DNA of 64,000 nt from Limnohabitans sp. Rim8 (lineage in GTDB: Bacteria; Pseudomonadota; Gammaproteobacteria; Burkholderiales; Burkholderiaceae_C): contig NZ_CAMDLM010000012.1 of assembly GCF_945901735.1 (NCBI RefSeq), positions 36,455 to 100,454 on the forward strand, written 5' to 3'. A program made the position numbers and the translations under genes. The first letter of the stretch is position 1. Each line of letters opens with the position of its first letter. The notes beneath the pieces are model-generated. The model had not been told where the DNA came from. It made no database searches and saw nothing but the letters and a program-made list of their open reading frames with translations. Below are positions 36,901 to 48,900 of this stretch, one piece after another.

Positions 36901-39900
36901 GCACCGACGCTTTGGCCCAGACCGACAGCGCTCAGTCCAGCGCCGAGATCACCAACACCACGCTGGATGTGGGTGAAGACCTCACGCTCACGGCCGTGAC
37001 CGTGCCGCAAATCAACGCCTCGATTGAAAATACCGTGCAGTCCAGCGGCGGTGTGGCGGTGGGCCTGACACTGGCCTCCAACCTGGTCAGCGCCGACTCG
37101 CATGTGCTGCTCACGCCCAAGAACGAAGCGGGCGAGATGGAGCTGCCCGATGACACGGTGTTTGCCATTGGCGGCAATGTGCTCATCAAGGCCAGCGACA
37201 CCTCGGGCATCGTCGCGCGCATTGGCGCGGCCACGGGCAGCGAAGGCCAAGCCGCTTTGGGCGCGCAACTGGTGCGCAACGATGTGCGCAATGTGGTCAA
37301 GGCCCTGGTCGACAGCGCGGCGATCGAGGCCGAAGGCGATGTGACCTTGGTTGCGCGCGGCTCGGCCAGTATCACGGCCTTGCTGTCGGACCAGGAACTG
37401 CCTGAACTCATCGAGGCCGATGCGTCCGAAGAGGAAGCAGCAGCCGAGGAAGAGGCTGCAGCCGAGGAAGAGGCTGCAGCCGAGGAAGAGGCTGCGGCCG
37501 AGGCTGCCGCCGAAGAGGCTTCGCTCGAAGAGCAGGCTGCGGCCGAGGAAGCCGCGGCCCAAGAAGAGGCAGCCGCCGAAGAGGACCCTGCAGCGGCCTC
37601 CATGGCCTTCAAGGGCCTGATTGCCACCAACTTGGTGCTCTCCGATGTGCGCGCCACGGTGCTGGACAGCGACATCAGCGCCGGCGGCGACTTGATTGCG
37701 CGCGCCCGCAACGCGGCGCACATCGAGGCAGAAAACACCGCCAAGGCCGATGCCGACGGCGCGGCCGTGGGCGTGACCCTGGCCTTCAACACCATAGGCT
37801 GGAAGGCGCAGAACGTGCTGTTCAACGCGCTCGACGCGCTGCTGGGCAGCCGCATTGGCGACGAGCAGCCGGCGCAGATTTTGGCCACTGTCTCGGGCTC
37901 TAATTTGTCGGCCGGAGGCGATCTGTCGGTGCTGGCGCAGGCCGAGGAGTCGATCACCGCCACCATCGTCAACGAGGCCAATGCCTCGGGCGCGAGCGTG
38001 GCCGCCGGCATGGTGCTGGCGAGCAACCTGCTGAGTGCGCGGGCCCGTGCCACGGTGGCCCCGGCGTTGCAGGCCGATGAAAAAGTGACCCTCAGCGCGG
38101 GCGGCTTCGTCACCGTCAGCGCGGTCGACGAGGCCGGCGTGGCCGCCGATGTGAGCATGGTCGCCAGCAGCGGCGGCTCGGCAGCAGTCGGCGGCTTGGT
38201 GGTGCGCAACGATGTGCGCAGCGATGTGTTTGCCGAGGTCGATCGGGTGCAGGGCGAGGCCGGCTGGGACTTCACCGTGCTCGCGCTCGAGTCGGCCAGC
38301 ATCGAGGCCACACTCAGCGGCGAAACCAAGTCCCTGGCGGCGGCCGAAGATCCGGCGGCTGAGGCGGGCGATGCGGGTGCGGATGCAGGCACAGAGCCGG
38401 GTGCCGATGCGGGTGCCGATGCGGGTGCCGATGCGGGCGCTGATCCAGGCGCAGAGGGCGAAGCCGATGCGGCCGCAGGCAGTCCGCTGGCGGTCAACGG
38501 CCTGATCGCCACCAACCTGGTGCTCAGTTCGGCCCAGGCCCGGATCACGCACAGCGAGCTCAGCGTCGATGGCAATCTGGCGGTGCAGGCCGACAATATT
38601 TCGACCATCACGGCCGACAACTCGGCCAGCCTGGAGTCCGATGGCACGGCCGTCGGGGTCACCCTGGCTTTCAACACCATAGGCTGGAAGCCGCAGAACC
38701 TGTTTGCCAACGCGATCGACGCCTTGCTGGGCACCGACGCGCTGGGTCAGGAGCAGCCTGCGGTGGTCAGCGCGTTGGTGCTGGCCACCACCTTCACCGT
38801 GGGCGGCGATGTGGCGGTGCAGGCCGGCGGGCTCGACGAAGAAGAAGACGCGCCGGTGGGTTCCACCATCAGCGCGACCATCAGCAACGAAAGCGTCGCC
38901 AACGGCGCCAGTGCCTCGGCCAGCTTTGTGCTGGCCAGCAACAAAATCAGCACCACCAGCCAGGCCTGGGTGGGCCCGCTCACCCCCGCGCAAGCGGCCA
39001 TCGACGGCGCCACGGCAGCCATCGACATGGCGCTGCTGGTGGGCGGCAACATGGACGTCTTGGCCACCGATGCCGGCACCATTGAAGCCGAAGTGACCAT
39101 GGCCGCCACCAGCGGCGGCGGCACCGCAGTGGGCGGCGTGGTGGTCATGAACGACCTGCGCGGCGTGGTGCTCGCTGCCGTCGACCGGGTGGACTTGACG
39201 GCCGCGGGTGACGTGACGATCGCGGCCACCGAAGCCTCCAGCCTGAGCTCGGTGCTCTCGGGCAGCACTGAAAGCCCGCCCGAAGACCCCGACGCAGCCG
39301 AAGCCGATGCGGGTGCAGATGCGGGTGGCGCGACCGGTGCAGCGGGTGACGTTGGGGGTGCGGGAGCCGCCAGCCCCATGGCCATCAACGCCCTGATCGC
39401 CAACAACGTGGTGCTCGGCTCCAGCCGTGCCTTGTTGACCAAAAGCGCGGTGCAAGCCGATGGCAGTCTGACGGTGCAGGCCGACAACGTGGCCGAGATC
39501 ACCGCCGAAAACACCGCCACCATGAGCTCGGGCGGCTCCGCAGTCGGTGCCACCCTGGCTTTCAACACCATGGGCTGGGAATCGCAGAACGTGCTGTTCA
39601 AGGCGGTCGATGCGCTGGTGGGCTCGGAGATCGGCGACGAAGACCCGCTGGTCGCGCTGGCCAAGCTCGAGACGGTCGAGCTCGACATTGGCGGCGACCT
39701 CAGCGTGCTGGCCAGCATGGAGGCCACGCTGAGCGCCACCACCAGCAACGAGGCCAGCAGCGAAGGCGCCGGTGCCGCGGCCAGCATCGTGGTGACCTCC
39801 AACATGGTCAGCACCGATGCGCAGGCCTTCATCTTGCAGCCCGAGGACAGCGAGGACTACGCGCTCAACGTCGCCGGCGCGGTGACGGTGCAGGCCGACG

Positions 39901-42900
39901 ACGCGCCGGCCATCGTGGCCGACACCGTGGTCACCGCCACCTCCAGCGGCGAGGCCGGCGACGAGGAGGGCGATGGCGACTACCTGCAGGTCGATTACCG
40001 CAGCAGCGACGGCGAGGTCGAGCTGGCCTTTGGCAACCAGGTGATGGTGGAAGACGGCCACGAGGCCGGCGGCAACATCGGGCGCATTTACCGCTACATG
40101 GGAGAGGGCGAGGCGATCGACCTGATGGAGGAGAACTACGACCACAGCGGCCTGTGGTACGAGCTGCTGCCGCCCAAAGGCTTTGTGGGCGATGTGCTGG
40201 CCTTTCTGGAGTCACCCATGCCCTCGATCGAGCGCGAGATCGTGCTCACCACCATCCCCATGGGCGGGGTGGAAAGCGATGTGGGCTTCAAGCTTGGCGC
40301 GGGCTGGGGCGAGCTCAGTGTGGGTGACTTTCTCAGCGGCGTCAACGGCGACAACAAGGGCGGCTTCGCCGGCACCGAGCAGGGCGTGAAGTTCGAGACT
40401 GGCTCGCTGCTGGGCCGCGCCGGCCCCGAGCTCAGCCTCGAATTGATCTTCCCCAATCCTGAGCTGCCTTACTACAGCTACGAGGAGGTGCTGGGCACGC
40501 TCAACCACGGCGGCGAGGCCCACGACTGGGGCGTGCGCGCATCAGTCGGCTGGCCCGATGCCAAGCTGTTTGACCTGATCAACCTGCCCGCGCTGATCGA
40601 CGGGCGCTTTGAGCCACTGCTGCCCGAGTTCACCGCTTCGGTCTTCTTTGGCGACCTGGAGATCGACTCGCTGACCTTCCTGCCCGCGCAGTTTGTGGTG
40701 CAGCTGCCCACCGTGCGCGTGACGGTGCTGGGCAAGCCGGTGGAGCTGGTCTACAGCAGCGAAATCGTGATCGACACGCCCGACCACTTGCAGGAGTTTG
40801 TCGACGAAGAGCTCGAACCGCTCAGGGTCGAGATTCCGATGATGGATCTCGACGCATTGATGGAGGTGCAGGGTCTGGAGGACCGGGCCGAGGACTACTG
40901 GGACGACGCGCTGGTCATCGATGTCAGCAACCCCGAACTGCCTTACTTCGAAGAAGAGTTCATCTTCACCACGGTCGAGATGGGCGGGCAGGATTTCGAT
41001 ATCGGTCTGAAGGTCGGAACGGGCTGGCAGGACACCAGCTTGCTCGACATGCTGACCGGCGAGGCCAAGCCCGCGGGCATCAGTGCGCTGGAGACCGGCA
41101 TCAAGATCCAGGCCGGCGTCACCGAGATCCTGGGCTATGACGTGCAAGGCCCTGAGCTCAACCTTGAGCTGATCTTGCCCAATCCAGAGCTGCCCTATTA
41201 CGAATTCCGCTACGCCCTCGGTCAGGCGCCGCTGATTCCACCGGTTGCCGAGGAGCCGTCCCCAGCCGAGGAAGCGAGCACCGGCGAAACCACCCCCACC
41301 GACGAGGCTGCCGAGCCCGTCATGATCGACTGGGGCCTGGAGCTGGCGGTGGGCTGGCAAGACACCTTGCTGCTCGATCTGATTGACATGGACGCCTGGC
41401 TGGAGGGCGAATTCGATCCCAAGCTGCCCGAGCTCGATTTGCGTCTGTACATCGATCTGCCCGAGGACGCCGAGGCCGGCACGATCGCGCCCTTCTTGCC
41501 TGAATACTTTGATGTGGCCCTGCCGTCTTTCAAGCTCACTTTGCTGGGCACCGAGATGGCGCTGGGCTTTGGCACGTCCTTGACCTTCAAGACGCCCGAT
41601 GCCTACGCGGCCTACATTGACGCGAGTCTGCCCAGGGGCCAAGCCAGCCTGCCTGGTTTGGATCTGGATATCGCGCTGGACGCATTGCTCAACGGCACCG
41701 AGGTCAGCCTCGATGAAATGAAATTCGTGCCCAGTCCTGAGCAGCTCGCGCAGGTGGTCGATGCCACCGAGCCCGATGAGATCAAGGCCGCCTTGCTCGA
41801 AGCCATCCAGATCATTCCGGGCAATTACGCATTCACCCAGCCTAAGATCCAGGGACTGGTCTTTGGCATGCCGGTCGAGTTCGGCGTGCCGATCGACAAC
41901 TTCTCAGGTGAGTGGCTGGGTTTGACCCTGGCCGAATTCACGCTCGAGGAGGTGCTGCCCGAGAGCGTGTACAGCCTGATCGAGGCCTTTGTCGACACCG
42001 AATCGGAGACCGTCGAGTTTGAACTGCCCACGGTTGACCTGGGCGTGGTGGGGCCGGCCATTGGCGAGCTGCCGTATCTTGAAGAGTCGGTTGCCATCGA
42101 CCTGGGCAGCGAGGACGAGCCACTGGAGTTTGGCATCAAGGTGGGCGCCGGCTGGAAGGACGTCACGCTGGCCGGCATGCTGCTGTCCGACCCCGTGCCT
42201 GGCGGCAAGGTGCCGCTGGACATGGGTGTGCGTTTTCAGTCGCCCGGCATCGCCATCACGGTGCCCATGCTCGACGTCGGGTCCTTGACCTTGCAGGGTC
42301 CGGCGCTGGACATCGAGCTCATGCTGCCCGAAGTCGATCTGCCTTATCTGGAGTACCAGCAAGCCCTGGGCACGCTCAATGTGCAGGCCCAGCAGACGGG
42401 CCAGACCCTGCCGGTTTCGGAGGTCGATTGGGGGATGGAGCTGGCCGTGGGCTGGCTGGACATGCAGCTGAGCGACCTGGTCGACATGCAGGCTTGGCTC
42501 GAGGGTGACTTCTCGGTGGCCGTGCCCAAGCTCGACTTTCACCTGTATGTGGACTTGCCCGAAGGCGACGATCTGCCCGAGATCAAGGCCTTTTTGCCCA
42601 AGTATTTCGACATCTCGCTGCCTTCCTTCAAAGCGGTCCTTTTGGGCACGGAGTTGAACATTGGCTTTGGCACCACGCTGCGTTACGAAACGCCTGAGGA
42701 GTATGCCGACTACATCGACGAGGCCCTCGCGCCAGTCCAGGCCAGGTTGACGGGCATAGACCTTGATGCGGCCATTGATCTGCTGGAGGCCGGCGAGGAG
42801 CTCGACGCGCAGGCGATCCGGGATCTGCGTTACACACCGGACGATGAGGCGGTCGAGATCGACCTGACCGATCTGGACTCGGTCAACGACGCCTTTGAGA

Positions 42901-45900
42901 CCTTGATCCAGGTCATCCCTGAGCGCTTTGCGATTGCCGATCCGACCTACAGCGGGGTTGTTTTCGGCGTCGAGATCGAATCAAAGATCAAGCTGATTGA
43001 TTTGGCGCCCGAGTTGGTCGAGTTCAGCCTGTCAGAGATCCTGCCCGAGAGCGTGTATCGGCTGATAGAGCCCTTCATCCGTCCCATGGGTGCCAACGAA
43101 GCTCCGGTGCAGATCACCTTGCCGGAGCTCGAGCTGCCCGACATCGGTCCGAGCGTGCCCTTTGTCGAGCAGTTCGTCGACCTGCTCAAGACCCTTCCCA
43201 GTCAGGTGCGGCTGTTCAACCCCACCGTCTCGGCGGCCTTGCTGGGCATTTCGATAGAGCAGACCCTGCCGCTGACCGAGGTCGTGCAACTGGTGGCCGA
43301 CGAGCTGGGCATCGAGCTCTTTGTCTTCGAGGTCAACGAGGACGACCCCAGCGAGAGCTACATCGAGTTCAGCATCCTCGAGGTGATGGACCAATTGCCC
43401 GAGACGCTGCAAGACCTCCTGGGCTATCTGATCGACGACCAAGAGCCTGAAGAGGGCGAGGACCCCCCAGAGCCCAAGAAGCCGATGGAGCTGCGGGCCG
43501 TCGAGCTGGACCTGGGCGACTTCACGCCGGCGGGCATGCAGCAGTACGTGCCCTACGTCAAGCTGGGCACGGCCCTGCTCAACAAGCTGGGGCTGAAGCT
43601 GCCCTTCCTCAACCTCGATCCGCAAAGCGGCGATCCGGTGGCCGAGGCCGAAACAGGCGAGGCCGCAGGCGACGAGACACCGCCAGAGACCGAGGTCGAG
43701 CTGGGTACCGGCCTGACCTGGACCACGGCCGAGGCTGCGCTGGAGGCGGGCGAAGCGGTCAACGAGGTGCAGACCCTGTCACTGGCCATCGATCCGAGCT
43801 TGGGTCTGGGCAGCGAACGCACTTTCAAGCTGGCACTGGGCAAGAGCAAGGTCACCGATGCGATTGAGGTGCTGCCCCTGGGCGGCACGGCCATGGCCGA
43901 GCAGCAACAGATCACGGTGCTGCAGTCCGATGTGAACAAGCGCTTTGCGCTCAAGATCGGTACCTGGTCCTCCTCAGAGATCATCTACTCGGGCAACCCC
44001 GAGTTCGACGCCAAGAAAATCAGCGACGCGCTGGCCACGCACCCCGACATCAAGAGCGCCAAGGTGCGCTTTGGCACCGACGCGCAAAGCCGGCGCACCT
44101 TCACCATCGACCATGTCACCGAGGACAAGGCCTCGCCCAATTTGGCGAAGTTGCAGGTGGTTCTGCCCAGCACCGCCGGCAAGCTGGCCTTTGCAACCAG
44201 CACGCTGCGTGACGGCAGCGCCGCGAGCAGTCCGTCAAGCCAGGCGGCGCTGATCCAGGCCGCGCTCGACAAAACCTTTGGCCAGGACCTGATCACCGTC
44301 AGCGCGGGCGCGCAGGGCCGCTACCTGCTCACCATGGCGGGCCGCTATGCCCACACCAACCTCGATCAGTTGCAAGTGAGCGAGGCAACGGCCGGCGTCA
44401 AGGCCAGCACCGCCACCCAGACCGAGGGCAAGGCCGCGACCGGCCCGAGCTACCTTATTGATTTGCAGGCCCAGGCCGATCAGGAATTGTTCGATTTGCG
44501 CTTGACCCTCGCGGGCGTCGAGTACACGGTGGACGATGTGGCCGTCGGTGTGACGGCCAGCCAGCTCGCGGCCAAGCTGGCGTCGGCGCTGGATGGTGCG
44601 GGCAAAACCCTGCTTGAAAACGGCATCCAAAAACCCACGGTCAAGCTTGGGAGCGAGTCGGGCCAGTGGGTGGTGGCCTTTGCCGCCGGCACATCCGAGG
44701 TCGAGATCCAGACCACCTTGAAGCAGGCGTCGCCTGAGGAGGGGGACACGGACACAGGAACCGATACCGGCACAGACACGGGCACAGACACCGGTACAGA
44801 CACCCCCGCTGAGCTCGAGTGGGTTGATGCGACACAAACGGTCGCCCGCGTGGAGGGCGTTTCCGAGTTGCAGGTGCTCGATCTGAACGTGGCCCCCGAG
44901 GCGCTCGGCCCCGACTCTGTCTTCAGCCTGGCGCTGGGCAAGACCAAGATCACCGACCCGATCGCGCTGCTCAGCCTGGGCGAGGCGAGCGATGAGGAGC
45001 AGGTGCTCAAGATCATCAACACCCAGGCCAATGCCAACAAGCGTTTTGTGCTCAAGCTGGGCGACAAGACCTCGGCACCGCTGACCTTTGCCAACAGCCC
45101 CCTCAAAGACGCCGAAACCCTAAGGGTGGCGGTGGCCGGGCTGCTCGGAGTCGCGGCGCCCAAGACGGGTGGGCCGATCACGGTGACCTGGAGCACGTCC
45201 AGCAACGTCAGCACCTTCACCATCAGTTTCAGCGGTAAGCTGGCGGCTCTCGACATAGCCCAGATCACGGCCGAGCGGGTGCCGGTGGCCAGTGCCAGTC
45301 TGGCACCCAACACCCTGCTCTTTAACGCCCAGACGCTGGCGCAGGGCAACCCGGGCTATACCCGCGAGGACCAGGCCGCGCTGATCCAGATCGCGCTCGA
45401 TGCGACTTTTGGCGAGGGCCAGATCACGGTGTCGGTGGCCGAAGACGGCAGCTACCTGCTGTCCATGAACGGGCGCTACGCCAACGCCAACGTCGAGCAG
45501 ATGCGCGTCATCACCGACGCGGCTGCCGCTGCGTTTGCCCAAGGCACGGTCAGCACGCTGCGCGAGGGCAGCAGCGTGGCCACCAACCAAGGCCACAGCG
45601 TCACCTTCAAGAAGCAGTTTGGCGAGCAGCACTTTCACCTTTATGTGAGCGGCAACAAAGACTTGCCGGTCACGCCGGTTCATTTCAACTGGGCCGAGAA
45701 CCCGGCCAACACCCTTCGCGACCTCAAGGCCGAGTATGTGCGGGTGCTCAACTCGCCGCAGGCGAACATTCAGGCGGTCATCGGTGAGGGCAAATTCGTC
45801 ACCGCCGACGACATCCAGGTCGCGCGCGACACCAGCTACACGGGCACAGGCAACCGCTACCAGGTCGAGCTGGTGGGCCAGCTGGCGGGCAAGAGTGTGC

Positions 45901-48900
45901 CCACGCTGCGCCTGAGCTCGGAGAAGCTGTCCTACAGCTTCATCTCCAGTCAGACCGGCTCCAGCCGCACCGACGAGACCCAGCGCATCGACATCGCGCA
46001 CCGCGGCTCGGGCACTTTCACTGTGAGTTTGAGCCACGAGGACCAGACCTACACCACCGACGCACTGGAGTTGGGCGCAAGCGAGCAGCAGGTGCAAGCC
46101 GCTTTGAATCGGGCTCTGGGCGATGTGGGCAGCGTCACCGTCACCGCGCCCGCAGAAGGCAGCTACCTGGTCGTCTTCGGCGGTGCGCTGGCTGGCCAGA
46201 ATCTGGACGCGCTCACCGTGGTCACCACCACAGACCCGGCCCGCTTCATCCAGACCGAGCAGCAAGGCCAGCGCGGCGTGGGTGCGAGCTATGCGATCGA
46301 CTTGCAGGCGCCCGAAGGCACGACCGAGTTCCATGCTCAGATCGAGCTCAACGGCGTGATCTACACCGTCGAGTCAGTGGGGGTGGGCTTGACTGCCTCG
46401 CAGCTGCGCACGCAGTTGCTGGGCGCGCAGTCCGAAGAGGGCGAGGCGCTCGATGCCTCTGGCTTGACCCTCACCGTCAAGGACGGCGAGGGGGCTGGCC
46501 AGTGGACGGTGTCTTTTGGCATGACCAGCGATGGCTTGACCCCTTCAGGCCTGCGCACGGCCCTGGTCGCGCCTGATGAAGACGCGCCGGCCGAGCCCGA
46601 AGGAGACGTGCCCGCCGAGCCCGTGAAGGGCGCCATGGCCGTGGGCGGCCTGGTGGTGCGCAACGACGTGCGCGCCGTGGCCCAGGCCTACATCCGCTTT
46701 GCCCAGCTCACCGCCGGCTCGGTCAGCGTGGCGGTGTCGGAGGCGGCCAGCATCGAGGCCAGCCTGGAGGCGGTGGCCGAAGCCAGCGGTGGCACCGGCA
46801 AAGGCCTGGCCGTGGGCGGCGCGATCGCGACCAACCTCATCCTCAACCAGTCGGCGGCCTTCATCTCGGACAGCAGCATCACCACCGAAGAGGACGGCGT
46901 CAGCGTCGAGGGCAGCAACACCGCCAGCATCAGCGCCACCAACAACAGCGCGATCAGCTCCGACGGCACTTCGGTGGGCGTGACGCTGGCCTTCAATACC
47001 ATCGGCTGGCAGGCGCAAAACGTGCTGTTTGCCGCCATCGATGCCCTGGTGGGCAGCGAGATTGGCGACCAGGAAAAGTCGCTTGTCAAAGCCTATCTGC
47101 ACAACACCGACGTCGATTCGGCCGGTGCGGTGGTGGTCAACGCCAGCAACGAAGCCGAGATCTTTGCGCAGATCCGCAACGAGGTCGCCTCGGCCCTGCC
47201 CGAGCCTGATCCGGCCGCTGGCGCCACCGGCGTGGGCACCGGTGCCGCAGCCGGCCCGCAAAAGAGCGTGTCGGCCGGCTTTGTGCTGGCCAGCAACATG
47301 GTCAGCAGCGGCGCGCTGGCGACCATCACGCACGATGCGGCCAAAACCCCATTGACGATGCGCGACCTCACCGTCGGCGCAGGCGGCCTGAGTGTGAACT
47401 CGACCGACGATGCGCGCATCGTCTCCCAGGTCGACCTGTCGGTGATCTCGGGCGAGGAGAGCGAGCTCACCATGGCCGTGCGCGCCTTTGTCAACCTGTT
47501 TGGCGTGACCTACACCGACATGTCGGGCACCCAGCGCGTGATCCTGGGCGACCGGGTGCGCGTGGGCGGGCCGACCTACACCACCTTCGACCGGCCTGAG
47601 ACGGTGACTGCCGGTGACCGCATTGAGCTCAAGTCCAGCCTGGGCGGCGGACAGGCGGGTGACCTCTACGAGTACATCGGCGAGGAAGACCTGGAGGCGC
47701 CGCGCCTGGACAAGACCGACTACAGCGACACCGAGCTGTGGCGCCAGATCCAGGGTTCGGCCGACACCACCTATGTGTTCAAGGGCTCGGACGCCATCTT
47801 TGACTTGGCCAGCGAAGACTTCAACGATTCGAGCCGCTGGCTGGCCATCGACCTCGACGGCCTGGTCGACACGGCTGCCGCCGCCATCGAGGCGGCGGCC
47901 ACGCTCAAGGGCAGCGCCACCGTCAGCGATTCGGGCGCTTCGGCCTTTGGCGGCCTGGTGGTGCGCAACGATGTGCGCAGCGATGTCGACGCCCTGGTTG
48001 ACGGCTTTGCGATGGAGGTCACCGGCGATGTGAGCATCACTGCCACCGAGTCGGCCGTCATCTTGGCGCAAGACAACAGCACGGTGGAGGCCAAGACCAC
48101 CGGCGTCAATGTGGTGGTGGCCACCAACACCATCCTGGGCGGGGCCAATGCGGTACTGCGCAACAGCACCTTGGTGACCTTGGCCGAAGAGGTGGACGAA
48201 GAGGTGGCCGAGGAGGCCCCCGCGGATGAAGCGGCAGCCGAAGACGGCGCGGCCCTTGCTGAGGCCTCCGCTGACGACGCCGCTGCGACCGACGAAAGCG
48301 CTGCGGCCGGTGAGGGCGAGGAAGCCGCCGCCGAGCCCATGACCGGCAGCGTGACGGTCAAAGCCGAGAGCGTGGCCTTCATCCTGGCCGAGGTCAACAG
48401 CTCGGTCAAGGCGTCGACCTCGGTCGGTGTGGTGATGGCCTTCAACACCATCGGCTACACACCGCAAAACGTGCTCTACAACATCGCGGACGGCGTGCTG
48501 GGCACCAGCCTGGCCGGCCAGAACAAGTTGAGCACCACGGCGCGCATCGAGTCGACTCCGCTTGATTTGGCCGGCGCCCTGGATGTCGCCGCCGAATCGG
48601 ACGGCCAGATCCAGGCCATCATCGTCAATTCGGCATTGGCGCTCGATGTCAGCACCAAGGCCGACAGCAAGGCGATTACCGTCGCGCCGGTGATCGCGAT
48701 GAACAAGATCGCCGCCAACACCGACGCCACCGTCGACAAGACCGCCACGGTGGCGGCCGATGGCGACGTGACCATCCAGGCCAGCGGCAACACCCGCATC
48801 GAGTCCGAAGTGGCCGCCAGCGCCATCGGCATCTCGGCCAGCACCAGCGGGGCCAGCAAGTCGGTCTCGGTCGGTGTGAGCCTGAGCCGCAACGACGTTC

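Larger units (their letters stand above)
35952..39860 (+). repeat. Five tandem units of about 295 residues in the giant protein
   Basis: The landmark LAFN-x-x-GW recurs at 35952, 36834, 37779, 38664 and 39555, spaced 882, 945, 885 and 891 bases. Around it each unit repeats, in order, a block ending in RNDVR, an acidic low-complexity insert, NGLIATNLVLS-like sequence, AENTA, the LAFNTIGWKPQN landmark, and VLASN-x-x-S. The same landmark returns at 46986 and 48435 after an unrelated stretch, so the array was duplicated or interrupted. Confidence 0.85.

Noticed and set aside
37425..38460. CRISPR-like repeats
   Set aside because: The units are 12 or 18 bases, directly adjacent, in frame and encode acidic tracts; there are no spacers.
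36627..40145. Very long minus-strand reading frame of 1172 codons opposite the giant gene
   Set aside because: It is a by-product of the strong GC codon bias of the plus-strand gene; its translation is His/Gly/Arg/Val-rich without domains, while the plus frame carries ordered repeats.
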